A DNA stretch of 64,000 nt from a virus: positions 1-64,000 of the IMG/VR virus record IMGVR_UViG_3300031525_000009; one strand, written 5' to 3'. The notes below the pieces were generated by a model. That model was not told the origin of the DNA. It saw only the letters and a program-made list of their open reading frames with translations, and searched no databases. Below are positions 31,083 to 38,861 of this stretch, in pieces. The position numbers were made by a program, and so were the translations under genes. Within the stretch, counting starts at the first letter, position 1. Each line of letters opens with the position of its first letter.

Positions 31083-31388
31083 ATGAACAACTACACACCT
31101 ATCTACGCGCAACGCGCCGCCTTGGCGCACGCTGCCGCAGAGTCTGCAAGCGACCCACGCGACAAGGCAGCCTTCCGCGCTGCTGCGCAGACGTGGGAGC
31201 GGCTAGCCAAGCCGGCCACGCAAACGTACTCGATGGCGCCGCACCGTCTGCAGGTTGCCGAGCTCAAGCGGGACGTCGCTGAAGCGATTGACGCACCAGC
31301 CTCTACCCCCGCAGTTAAAGAAGTGATCTTAGCTGCCGCTCACGGCATGAATCGAGTTATCGCTAAACCGGTCACCATCGAATTTTAG
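31083..31388 (+). CDS. Ala-rich helical early protein (101 aa)
   Basis: Mostly Ala-rich helices (AQRAALAHAAAESASDPRDKAAFRAAAQTW) with a C-terminal AVKEVILAAAHGMNRVIAKP. Precedes promoter P4. No family is recognised. Confidence 0.65.
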   Translation: MNNYTPIYAQRAALAHAAAESASDPRDKAAFRAAAQTWERLAKPATQTYSMAPHRLQVAELKRDVAEAIDAPASTPAVKEVILAAAHGMNRVIAKPVTIEF

Positions 31389-31391
31389 TTG

Positions 31392-31420
31392 TTGACTAAT
31401 TTATCGCTAACGTTTAATCT
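31392..31420 (+). promoter_or_regulatory. Promoter P4 upstream of DUF932 gene
   Basis: TTGACT (31392-31397), 17-bp spacer, TAATCT (31415-31420), 70 bp before the DUF932 start. Unlike P1-P3 it lacks the GGCTAC core (it has CGCTAAC instead). The 102-bp gap 31389-31490 contains nothing else obvious. Confidence 0.5.
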
Positions 31421-31490
31421 CTCACACATCGCAGCGAAACGCTGCAACGCACGGGTCCGGCGGATCGGATCCACTTGAGGAGACTTCATC

Positions 31491-32588
31491 ATGTTGCACA
31501 ATATGTCGATCAACGAGCAGTGGCGCACCCGTCCGGCCGATGAGCGCTACACCTCGCTTATTGAGCTGCAAGCCGCGGCTCATCACGTCATGGACCACAG
31601 TAGCGCGAAAGTCGTCGCAAGCCGCTCACTGACGGCCGATTTGGACAGCACGGGCAAGCTGGTCCTGAAAGGCCCTAGCGGCAATGCCGCGGTGCCGACG
31701 CACTGGGCCTTCGGGCAGCTCGCGCAGCGCGCGGGCGCTCCTGCCGGATACCTGCGCGATCTTCCCAATGCACTGGCCGCTGACTGCATCAACTACGGGT
31801 TGCATGTGGTGCGCCCGGTAGATGATATCGGGGTGCTGTTGTACAAAAACGGCGGGCCGGCCGAGCTGCACGCTGTGACGGGTCCGAATTACGGGCGCAT
31901 CTGGAACGCGCGATTGGCCGACGCGCTGGTGGAGACGTTCGGCGATGGGCGCACGGGTGCATTCCGCGTACCGGGCGAATTCGGCAAGCAGGTTGCGATC
32001 ACGAAGGACAACACGACTCTGTACGCCAGTGACCGGGACATGGTTGTGTTCCTCGCGGACGAAGACAAGAGCATCGACGTCCCGAACCGCCGCGACGGCA
32101 AGACCGGCCGGCTGTCATCGGGCATTGCCATCGGCAACAGCGACGTCGGCGGCGGACGGCTGTGGGTAGCCTCATTCGGTTTCGACTACATCTGTTGCAA
32201 TCGGATTATCTGGGGCATGGTGGACGTGGAGGAACTGGCGATTCGCCACACTGCCAGCGCGCCGCACCGTTTCATGTCGGAGGTCGTACCCGCGCTCAAA
32301 GAGATTGCGCGGACTAACATCGGACTACGCGAAGCGCAGATTGTGGCCGCGCAGAACGCGAAGGTTGACGACCTCGACAAGTTCCTCAGCTCGCGCAAGT
32401 TCAATCGCTCGCAGGTTAGCGGCATCAAGGCAGCCTACAAGACTGACGAAGGCAACGCGCTGATGGATGACTGCAGCGTGTGGGATGCCGTCGTAGCCGC
32501 TACGGCCTATGCCCGCAGCCTGCAGTACCAGGACGCACGCATCGACATCGAGACGGCTGCAGGCAAGATGCTGCGGCTGGCCGCGTAA
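31491..32588 (+). CDS. DUF932 phage/plasmid protein
   Basis: The 365-aa protein shows the DUF932 layout. An N-terminal helical part leads to PTHWAFGQLAQRAGAPAGYLRDLP, then YGRIWNARLADALVE, TTLYASDRDMVVFLADED, SIDVPNR...SSGIAIGNSDVGGGRLWVASFGFDYICCNRIIWG, and a helical C-terminus with AQIVAAQNAKVDDLDKFLSSRKFN. DUF932 proteins are carried by phages and conjugative plasmids and are expressed early; molecular function is not established. It is well separated from neighbours and has its own promoter and a hairpin after the stop, so it is a discrete transcriptional block. Confidence 0.88.
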   Translation: MLHNMSINEQWRTRPADERYTSLIELQAAAHHVMDHSSAKVVASRSLTADLDSTGKLVLKGPSGNAAVPTHWAFGQLAQRAGAPAGYLRDLPNALAADCINYGLHVVRPVDDIGVLLYKNGGPAELHAVTGPNYGRIWNARLADALVETFGDGRTGAFRVPGEFGKQVAITKDNTTLYASDRDMVVFLADEDKSIDVPNRRDGKTGRLSSGIAIGNSDVGGGRLWVASFGFDYICCNRIIWGMVDVEELAIRHTASAPHRFMSEVVPALKEIARTNIGLREAQIVAAQNAKVDDLDKFLSSRKFNRSQVSGIKAAYKTDEGNALMDDCSVWDAVVAATAYARSLQYQDARIDIETAAGKMLRLAA

Positions 32589-32601
32589 CCACCGACTTAC
32601 C

Positions 32602-32623
32602 GGGCGGGGACTGACACCCGCCC
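32602..32623 (+). terminator. GC hairpin after DUF932 gene
   Basis: GGGCGGG (32602-32608) and CCCGCCC (32617-32623) form a perfect 7-bp stem with an 8-nt loop, 13 bp after the stop. No U-tract follows, so partial or processing-type termination is more likely than a strong intrinsic terminator. Confidence 0.45.
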
Positions 32624-32642
32624 CTCTGAGGGAGCAACGAAC

Positions 32643-32825
32643 GTGGGAAAGCGACGAGAGAAAACAACAATCGACTGGATTATTGATATCCTGCAAACGG
32701 CTGACCTGAGACTGAGAATAGAGCACCCCACTAAGGTAAGCGCAAAACGCGAAGCACTTAAGGAGCTGATCATCGCACGTGATCAATTGCAGAGCTATAT
32801 TTCAGAACTGCGCGGGGAAGCCTAA
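32643..32825 (+). CDS. Small helical protein (60 aa)
   Basis: GTG start with GGGAGC upstream. Long helix with heptads (IDWIIDILQTADLRLRIEH, then KREALKELIIARDQLQSYISELR). Possibly a dimerising small regulator. No family is recognised. Confidence 0.6.
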   Translation: MGKRREKTTIDWIIDILQTADLRLRIEHPTKVSAKREALKELIIARDQLQSYISELRGEA

Positions 32826-32833
32826 CGTTAAGC

Positions 32834-32887
32834 GGCTGGGCCTTGTGAATAGTCTAGAGCGCGGTTGACACCCGACAAGACCCAGCC
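32834..32887. repeat. Long inverted repeat, 12 of 13 bp
   Basis: GGCTGGGCCTTGT (32834-32846) and ACAAGACCCAGCC (32875-32887) pair with one mismatch across a 28-nt spacer. They occupy the 95-bp gap between two small genes. A structured leader, terminator or small RNA is possible. Confidence 0.45.
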
Positions 32888-32920
32888 CTGAACGAAGGCG
32901 AGACGGAGCTTGACACGATT

Positions 32921-33067
32921 ATGCAACACATATCGATAATCAGAAAACGTCGCTTGGCGACTGTGCAGCGAGAGTTCGAGACGCACACCCGCGAAGCGTA
33001 CGCCGAGCTGTTGCTGTTCTGGCGTGCGTACAAGCAGCTCGCGCGGACACTGGAGCGCAAGTCGTGA
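32921..33067 (+). CDS. Small basic protein (48 aa)
   Basis: ATG 32921 to TGA 33065-33067, which overlaps the next GTG. Basic helix (IIRKRRLATVQREFETHTREAY) then an amphipathic part. No family is recognised; supported by overlap. Confidence 0.5.
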   Translation: MQHISIIRKRRLATVQREFETHTREAYAELLLFWRAYKQLARTLERKS

Positions 33068-33216
33068 GCACCATCTACGCAGGCACCCTCAAACCGCACA
33101 GCGAAGTGGCACTTTGTGACTGTTGCGACGAGCAGCCCGGAACGACTATGGTTGTCGTCAGCGGAATTGATACCTGGGTGTGCGACACCTGTCTAGACAT
33201 AGAAGGAGAAGAATGA
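33064..33216 (+). CDS. Zinc-knuckle micro-protein (50 aa)
   Basis: GTG 33064 to TGA 33214-33216. LCDCCDEQPG and WVCDTCLDIEGEE give two paired-Cys knuckles that form one probable zinc site. GTGA and ATGA overlaps at both ends support it. Function unknown. Confidence 0.55.
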   Translation: MSTIYAGTLKPHSEVALCDCCDEQPGTTMVVVSGIDTWVCDTCLDIEGEE

Positions 33217-33425
33217 TGGATCTGTCCAAACTCACCCCGGCAGAACGAGAAGTATTCAACCTGCTCGTCACGGGGGTCACCAACCGCCAGATCGGAGCTG
33301 CTCGACAGTGCAGCGAAAAAACCATCAAGACGCATGTGACCGCTATTTTCAAAAGCACCGGCTGCAAGAGCCGTGCGGATCTGATCGCCAAACACTATGG
33401 AGCAATGCACCATGCCAGTTCGTAA
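33213..33425 (+). CDS. LuxR/GerE-type HTH protein
   Basis: The 70-aa protein consists of almost only a LuxR/GerE DNA-binding domain: LTPAEREVFNLLVTGVTNRQIGAARQCSEKTIKTHVTAIFKSTGCKSRADLIAKHYG matches the family signature at nearly every position. No receiver or sensor domain is present. ATG 33213 overlaps the preceding stop. As a stand-alone regulator early in the replication unit it may control later genes or host promoters; targets are unknown. Confidence 0.9.
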   Translation: MMDLSKLTPAEREVFNLLVTGVTNRQIGAARQCSEKTIKTHVTAIFKSTGCKSRADLIAKHYGAMHHASS

Positions 33426-34107
33426 AGTCATCCCCAAGACCCCCGCCAAGCCGACCAGCATCACACTGGTAGAGCCGGCTGCGGATCCTGAGCTGTCCGC
33501 ATCCGCCAAACGTATGCTGGAGCAGGCCCGGGCACTCGAAGTCACCACAGCAGAAGATTACGAATCCGCCGCCGTCGTGCTGCAGACCTTGACGGCCCGC
33601 GAGAAGGAAGTCGAGGCGAAGAAGGCGGAGCTGTGGAACCCGCTGGCGAAGCTCACCAAGAGCGTACAAGCGCTGTTTAATCCGCCGCTCAAGGTGCTGG
33701 ACGAGGCCAAGAAGTTGGTCAGCAGCAAAATGGGCGCGTATGCGCTGGAACAGCGCAACATTGCTCTCGCTGCGCAGGCTCGCGCGGACGAGGAGGCTGA
33801 CGAAGCCCGCCGCAAGCTCGAAGCGAAAGCAGAGCGAGCTGAGGAGCAAGGCGACTTTGCACGCGCAGACGTGTTCACCTCCCGCGCTAACAGCATCGAA
33901 GCGCCAGAGATTGAAGCTGACATTCCCAAGGTGCACGGGGTGCAATTGCGTGAGCGTTGGCTGTTCGAAGTGACAGACGCGTCGCTTGTGCCGCGCGAGT
34001 ACCTCATGGTCGATGAGCGGTTGATCCGTGCGGAGGTTAACGCCAAGGAAAGCCTTGCGAAGATTCCCGGCGTGCGGATCTGGGCAACGCTCAAACCGCA
34101 GGGGTAG
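33412..34107 (+). CDS. Coiled-coil early protein (231 aa)
   Basis: ATG 33412 with GGAG upstream, overlapping the LuxR-type gene. A basic N-terminus is followed by a long coiled coil (about 35-160, Ala/Glu/Lys-rich, KEVEAKKAELWNPLAKLTKSV). A C-terminal domain carries VHGVQLRERWLFEVTDASLVPREYLMVDERLIRAEV and ends IPGVRIWATLKPQG. The latter arrangement recurs in phage proteins encoded next to recombination genes. Function not known. Confidence 0.75.
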   Translation: MPVRKVIPKTPAKPTSITLVEPAADPELSASAKRMLEQARALEVTTAEDYESAAVVLQTLTAREKEVEAKKAELWNPLAKLTKSVQALFNPPLKVLDEAKKLVSSKMGAYALEQRNIALAAQARADEEADEARRKLEAKAERAEEQGDFARADVFTSRANSIEAPEIEADIPKVHGVQLRERWLFEVTDASLVPREYLMVDERLIRAEVNAKESLAKIPGVRIWATLKPQG

Positions 34108-34138
34108 CCCCCGCACGCCAAGTGCAGGTGGAGGAGAA

Positions 34139-34342
34139 ATGAGAAAGCGTATCAATACCTTCGAAGAGCGCCAGCGCATCCGGGGGCAGGAGCAGAGCGT
34201 TACCCCGGCGCAGCTCTATACTTGCGGGTGCGGTTCACAGCTTTGGTTTCTGTTGCGCAATGGCGATTGCGTGTGCGCCGGTTGCAAACAAGCGCAAGCC
34301 CGTATCATCGTCAATGAGTTAGCCCCAGTGAAGAGTAAATAA
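34139..34342 (+). CDS. Zinc-ribbon micro-protein (67 aa)
   Basis: ATG 34139 preceded by GGAGG. Basic N-terminal helix (MRKRINTFEERQRIRGQEQ), then LYTCGCGSQLWFLLRNGDCVCAGCKQ, a CxC...CxxC zinc ribbon. Probably nucleic-acid or protein binding. No family named. Confidence 0.65.
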   Translation: MRKRINTFEERQRIRGQEQSVTPAQLYTCGCGSQLWFLLRNGDCVCAGCKQAQARIIVNELAPVKSK

Positions 34343-34375
34343 TTTTTTATCGTTAACACACGGAAGGACGAAGTC

Positions 34376-34678
34376 ATGAAGACATTGATTGGACTGGCCG
34401 CATTGATACTCGCAGGCTGTGCCTGCCTGGAACCCGACACCGTACGAGTCGAAGGCGAGCACCTCAGCCACACCAGTCAACACCTGGACGGCTCCCACCA
34501 GGACATTGGCGCTGAGCTGGTTGCAGTGCAGTTGCACTGGCAACACAACGGGGCCTATCTCAATGTCAGCGAAGGGTATAACCTCTCGAACACGGACGGT
34601 TATCGCTGTGACGGCGGGCTATGTGGAAATCACGAGGTTTTCCAAGCAGCGATCGGTTACGAATTTCCTCTTAAATAA
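34376..34678 (+). CDS. Lipoprotein, candidate superinfection-exclusion or envelope protein
   Basis: The 100-aa protein has a signal peptide and lipobox ILAGC, with the lipidated Cys at 15 followed by Ala, so it should go to the outer membrane. The mature part is short and strand-rich (LVAVQLHWQHNGAYLNVSEGYNLS, FQAAIGYEFPL). Phage-encoded small lipoproteins often block receptors against a second infection (for example Cor of phi80, Llp of T5); that is a guess here based on type only. Confidence 0.7.
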   Translation: MKTLIGLAALILAGCACLEPDTVRVEGEHLSHTSQHLDGSHQDIGAELVAVQLHWQHNGAYLNVSEGYNLSNTDGYRCDGGLCGNHEVFQAAIGYEFPLK

Positions 34679-34696
34679 ATACACGGAGTAAGTAAC

Positions 34697-34885
34697 ATGT
34701 TGGTACTTTCGAGGCGCCCGCGAGAAGAGCTGGTATTGCACACGGATGATGGATTCAAGATCACCGTAATGGTTCTGGGTATAACCGGCAATCAGGTACG
34801 CATAGGCGTTGACGCGCCCAAAGAGGTGCACATCGATCGGCGAGAAGTATATGATAAGAAGCAAGCGGAGAAAGCCGCATCATGA
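34697..34885 (+). CDS. csrA: CsrA-family RNA-binding translational regulator
   Basis: The 62-aa protein is full-length Csr[46 protein letters not shown]. The RNA-contacting start LxLSRR and the C-terminal R48 equivalent of E. coli R44 are kept. The tail QAEKAAS resembles E. coli CsrA. CsrA dimers bind GGA motifs in mRNA leaders and change translation and stability. The gene overlaps the J-domain gene by ATGA. It may redirect host carbon or virulence control or regulate phage mRNAs; targets are unknown. Confidence 0.95.
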   Translation: MLVLSRRPREELVLHTDDGFKITVMVLGITGNQVRIGVDAPKEVHIDRREVYDKKQAEKAAS

Positions 34886-35736
34886 GTTCTGTTGGACGGC
34901 GCCCTACGCTGCACGAATTGCTCTTAGCGTTGCACGCGATTATCCAAGTTGAGGCAGACGCCAGTGCGCTGGACCGCAGCGCAAAAACATTTCGCGTCGT
35001 GCTGACCTTCCGGCGAGAGGACTGCCCTAACGACTGGATCGAAGGAGAGCCCAAACCGACGTGGTTCATTGAGCAACTGCGGGAAGAAATGAACGCTTGG
35101 CTGCACCAGCGCAACCGCGAGGAGCAGTGGGTTTCGAAGGAAGAGCAATTCGGCGCGGGGATTGATACGTTGATTGCGCATCATTACGAAGAGCTGAAGA
35201 AGTATGAGAATGTGACGGCGGAAACGCTGCTGACTCGCGCACAGAAGCAAATCCTATCTAACACCATCCTACGCTTGAAAGAGCTGAAGGAGCGCCGCGA
35301 AGCGGGGGGAGTTTACTCGCAGACCGAGAGCAAACGTGAGAAGGCGCGCAAGGCGTGGATGGAGGATGAATTTGAAGGGCCAAAACGTGAAGAGGAGCAG
35401 CGTCGAGCACATACAAAAGCAAACGAAGACGAAGACTTACGAAGTGCAGCAGAGGAGTTACTTGATCGAATGTTTCGCACGTCTACCGGCTCTGGGTGGG
35501 ACAATATTTTTTGGAGACGGTACCGCACTCCGCCCCCGCAGCCGCCGAAGTCAGGCAACAAACAGCCGTGGTATGTGACTTTAGGGGTAAGCGCCGACGC
35601 ATCGAGACATGCCATCAAACTTGCGTACCGCAGGCTGGCGGCAAAATACCACCCCGACCGCTACAAAGAGGCGGATGGGCATGCGAAGATGGCGGAAATT
35701 AACACCGCACGCGATGAAGGGTTGAGGGGCGTATGA
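34882..35736 (+). CDS. J-domain (DnaJ-like) protein
   Basis: The 284-aa protein has a predicted helical, charged region at residues 1-215, probably coiled coil, with no known domain. The C-terminal J-domain at about 228-284 has [33 protein letters not shown]; the HPD motif at 257-259 is intact. A J-domain at the C-terminus rather than the N-terminus is unusual. It should stimulate host DnaK ATPase and direct it to a client held by the N-terminal part. Coupled to csrA. Confidence 0.9.
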   Translation: MSSVGRRPTLHELLLALHAIIQVEADASALDRSAKTFRVVLTFRREDCPNDWIEGEPKPTWFIEQLREEMNAWLHQRNREEQWVSKEEQFGAGIDTLIAHHYEELKKYENVTAETLLTRAQKQILSNTILRLKELKERREAGGVYSQTESKREKARKAWMEDEFEGPKREEEQRRAHTKANEDEDLRSAAEELLDRMFRTSTGSGWDNIFWRRYRTPPPQPPKSGNKQPWYVTLGVSADASRHAIKLAYRRLAAKYHPDRYKEADGHAKMAEINTARDEGLRGV

Positions 35737-35915
35737 CAAAAGATGAAATTGCCATTAGCGCTATTTGCGACGCAGCCAATGAGGTGCGCGAGCTACTCGC
35801 AGGAGTAGACGAGGGGAAAATCCCTATCCGCAGATATTTAGGTGCGTTGGTTAGGCAGCTAGAGAACGTTGCGGTGGATTTGGAGGACCGGTGCAAAGAG
35901 TGGTCTGGATCGTGA
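35733..35915 (+). CDS. Small helical protein (60 aa)
   Basis: ATG 35733 overlaps the J-domain stop. Helical throughout (IAISAICDAANEVRELLAGV, then YLGALVRQLENVAVDLEDRC). Could be a partner of the J-domain protein by coupling. No family is recognised. Confidence 0.6.
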   Translation: MTKDEIAISAICDAANEVRELLAGVDEGKIPIRRYLGALVRQLENVAVDLEDRCKEWSGS

Positions 35916-36034
35916 ACGAGTTGCGCGCTTTGGTGGCGGACATCCTGCTCATCCTCGTGCTCTCGCTAGTAGGCGGGATATTGGGCGCGGCGATATTCAA
36001 TTTGGGGCGGTATTTTCTTTCTGGTGGGGGATGA
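35912..36034 (+). CDS. Small membrane protein (40 aa)
   Basis: GTG 35912 to TGA 36032-36034, overlapping both neighbours (GTGA, ATGA). Single hydrophobic helix (VADILLILVLSLVGGILGAAIF). Its stop overlaps the DNA polymerase start, so it may act as a translational coupler. Function unknown. Confidence 0.55.
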   Translation: MNELRALVADILLILVLSLVGGILGAAIFNLGRYFLSGGG

Positions 36035-38568
36035 GAAACGCTAACTGCAAGTTGTGCCCCTTGCACGTAGGAGCGCGCACGGTATGTATTCCAGGCGACG
36101 GACCCAAGGATGCGGACATCCTCATTGTGGGCCAGAACCCGGGACAGCAGGAGGATCGACAAGGGCGCCCGTTCATCGGGCCGTCTGGCAAGCTGCTGAA
36201 GTCGCAAGTCGCAAAAGCGGGTCTCGATGCGCTCAAGGTGCGTTACACCAACATCGTGCGTTGCCTCACCCCGAACAACCGCGAGCCAACCGCAAAAGAG
36301 ATCAAAGCCTGCAAGCCGTACCTGGATGCCGAAATCAGGCTCATTGCCCCGAAATACGTCGTCCCGGTCGGTGCGCCTGCGACCAAGGCCGTCGCTAAGG
36401 CCAAGATTACGATCGCGCATGGGCAGATGATCGAGAAGGACGGGCGCATCGTCTGCCCAACGTATCACCCGGCCGCGACGTTCCGCGACCCCTCGAAGCT
36501 GCAAGTCATCCAGCAGGACCTAGCGCGCCTCCAGCGGCAGATCGACGGCACCCTGGGGGAGACCCAGGACGCGTTCAAATACCGCGTGGTGACGTCCAGG
36601 GAGGACCTGAGAGCATTCTGGAAAGCATTCGAGGGGGCGGACCTATGCGCCTACGATACCGAGACCAATGGCCTATTCCTGAAAAAGCCCGATTTCGTGA
36701 TCCGCTGCATCGCGTTCGCCCTGCCCGAATGCTCCTGGGTCATCCCGCTGGAGATGCCCGGCAGCTTCTACCAAGGAGCCCCCTGTGCACAAAGCGCACT
36801 GTTCCGCGTTATCGCCCGCAAAGCCGAAGGCAAGTGGGTGTCCACATTCCATGGCAAGTACGATAGCGGTGCGATTCGAACCGCTTACGGCGTGTCGCTG
36901 GCCTATCAGTTTGACGCCATGCTCGCGCACTACCTCATTGATGAGAATCAGGACCACGATCTGAAGTATGTTTCTCGTGTCGAGTTGGATTGCCCTGAGT
37001 ACGACTTGCTAAAGGAGTTGAAGCTCAGCGACAAACCAGAATGGTTGGAACTGATGCAGGACCCGGCCAACCGCGAGAAGTATTGGATGTACAACGGACG
37101 CGATGCGTGGAACACGCTGCACCTCGCGCTCAAGTTCGCGCAGAGATTCCAGCGCAACGCCAAACTGCGTAGGCTCTACAACAATCTAGTCATGCCGTCG
37201 TCTTACGCGCTGGAAGCGATCGAGGCGGAGGGGCTGCCTATCGATAAGACACAATATTCACGGATGGAAACGGAAACGCTGTTCAAGAAGAACGCGGCGA
37301 TGCAGACATTGAACGAGGCCGTGGAGGCACTGCGCGAAGCACCCGCGGAAGTGAACTGGAATTCCCCGCAACAAATTGCACAGGTGCTGTTCCAGGATGC
37401 GGGGTTACCTATTCAGGTGCTTACTCCGACTGGAGCACCTTCCACCAGCGAAGCGGCTATCGTCGATCTGAAAGGCAAGCACCCTATCGTTAACGAGCTA
37501 CTGCACTACCGCGAGCTGGACAAGATTCTTGGTACGTACCTCGAAGGCTGGAAGCAATATATTGTCGGCGATCGCCTCTATCTCAGCTACAAACAAACCG
37601 GCACGGTCACCGGTAGATTCAGCAGCCGCTTGCATTCGATCCCCACGGATGGCGACATTCGCTCCATTATCGCTACGGGTGAGGATAGTAAGTGGCAATT
37701 CGTTGCCGCGGATCTGTCGCAAGCCGAGCTACGCATTGCTGCGGAGTTTTCAGGCGACACGACGCTGATTGATATTTATCGTCGCGGGCAGGACGTGCAC
37801 TGGAACACTGTGCTGTTTCTCGTCGGCGCGGGGCATATGCCGGAGTACGCCAAGCAAGCACTGCTCACCGCGGAAGCTTTAGACCCGCACTACGTGAAGC
37901 GGCACGGGCGCACCTTAGCTACTGCGCTAGAGCTACTGCGCATAGCGGGGGTGGATGCTTGCACCAAAATTTGGAAGGAATGGAAGGTAGCGCGCACTAA
38001 CGCTAAAAGAATCTCATTCGGGTATCTTTACGGAATGTACGAGAATACTTTCATGCAAAAAGCGAAGGTTGACTACGATTGGTATTGCACCTACGCTCAA
38101 GCGCACGCATTCCGCACAGGGTTCTTTGAGGTATATTCCGAGTTGGAGCCCTGGCACACTCGCTGCAAGCGCATCGCACACGTAGACGGCTACGTCACGA
38201 ATATGTTCGGCCGCGTGCGTCGCCTGCCGGCCATCCAGAGTAGCGATAAGCTCGCGCGCATGGAGGCAGAGCGTCAAGCCGTCAACGCTCCCGTGCAGGG
38301 CACCATTGGGGATTGGAAAGCGGCTGCGATGGTGGAAATTCACGAGACAATCGATAAGGATCAGTTTAGACTCTGCGGCGAACATCACGATGCCCTCTTG
38401 GGGCTGGTCCGACGAGGCTGCGAGGACGACGTATTGCCACGAGTCAGACGAATCATGGAGCGCCCAAAGCTCCTCAAAACCTTCAAGATCAGAATGGCGG
38501 TGCCTATGGTTACCGATATCAACGTTGGGGCTTGGGGGCGTGGAACTGTCTACAGGGATCCAAAGTGA
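36031..38568 (+). CDS. UDG-DNA polymerase A fusion
   Basis: The protein has 845 aa from ATG 36031; the frame is open further upstream but that part overlaps two genes and the ATGA overlap decides the start. A uracil-DNA glycosylase-like domain at 1-170 has C6, C9, C78, C94 (family 4 Fe-S), GQNPGQQEDRQGRPFIGP (34-51) and HPA (146-148). The usual motif Glu (GEAPG) is Asn here, so activity is uncertain. The 3'-5' exonuclease (about 180-370) has D209, E211, D278, D358. The Pol A domain (about 380-845) has motif A with D561 (ADLSQAELR), motif B R655/K659 (FGYLYG) and motif C HHDAL (D787). Phage SPO1 polymerase has a similar UDG fusion. Confidence 0.93.
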   Translation: MRNANCKLCPLHVGARTVCIPGDGPKDADILIVGQNPGQQEDRQGRPFIGPSGKLLKSQVAKAGLDALKVRYTNIVRCLTPNNREPTAKEIKACKPYLDAEIRLIAPKYVVPVGAPATKAVAKAKITIAHGQMIEKDGRIVCPTYHPAATFRDPSKLQVIQQDLARLQRQIDGTLGETQDAFKYRVVTSREDLRAFWKAFEGADLCAYDTETNGLFLKKPDFVIRCIAFALPECSWVIPLEMPGSFYQGAPCAQSALFRVIARKAEGKWVSTFHGKYDSGAIRTAYGVSLAYQFDAMLAHYLIDENQDHDLKYVSRVELDCPEYDLLKELKLSDKPEWLELMQDPANREKYWMYNGRDAWNTLHLALKFAQRFQRNAKLRRLYNNLVMPSSYALEAIEAEGLPIDKTQYSRMETETLFKKNAAMQTLNEAVEALREAPAEVNWNSPQQIAQVLFQDAGLPIQVLTPTGAPSTSEAAIVDLKGKHPIVNELLHYRELDKILGTYLEGWKQYIVGDRLYLSYKQTGTVTGRFSSRLHSIPTDGDIRSIIATGEDSKWQFVAADLSQAELRIAAEFSGDTTLIDIYRRGQDVHWNTVLFLVGAGHMPEYAKQALLTAEALDPHYVKRHGRTLATALELLRIAGVDACTKIWKEWKVARTNAKRISFGYLYGMYENTFMQKAKVDYDWYCTYAQAHAFRTGFFEVYSELEPWHTRCKRIAHVDGYVTNMFGRVRRLPAIQSSDKLARMEAERQAVNAPVQGTIGDWKAAAMVEIHETIDKDQFRLCGEHHDALLGLVRRGCEDDVLPRVRRIMERPKLLKTFKIRMAVPMVTDINVGAWGRGTVYRDPK

Positions 38569-38861
38569 TGCGTAAGCTACCCAAAAAATCTCCGAAGCTG
38601 TACGGGCTGCTTTCAGACCCACTTCCCAAGCGTCACATGGTCGTGCAACTCCGATTCGACCGCGACGCGTTTGATTCGCTGAAAGAGTTGTTGCGGGAGA
38701 AAATCGCGCTACCCAGCAACCGACACGTCAAAACGACGGACCCGTTTACCCCAGTAACGTCTGCGTTAGCTAGAGAAGAGCCTATCAGCGGCAGGTTAAC
38801 CCGCGAAGCGCTCAAGCGCGTGTTCGATCAAATTCGAGACGTAGAGTACGACGATGTTTAG
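38568..38861 (+). CDS. Hypothetical protein after DNA polymerase (97 aa)
   Basis: The ATG overlaps the polymerase stop (TGATG). Basic N-terminus (MRKLPKKSPKLYG) then MVVQLRFDRDAFDSLKELLRE and a polar C-terminal part. Overlaps the nuclease gene downstream. Possibly a polymerase accessory by coupling; no family is recognised. Confidence 0.65.
   Translation: MRKLPKKSPKLYGLLSDPLPKRHMVVQLRFDRDAFDSLKELLREKIALPSNRHVKTTDPFTPVTSALAREEPISGRLTREALKRVFDQIRDVEYDDV

Noticed and set aside
33349-34179. - strand frame of 276 aa
   Set aside because: Opposite to the LuxR-type and coiled-coil genes that have clear SD sites, overlaps and family features
35869-36030. N-terminal extension of the DNA polymerase frame
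   Set aside because: Overlaps two coupled small genes; ATG 36031 begins at the Cys pair of the UDG domain and overlaps the preceding stop
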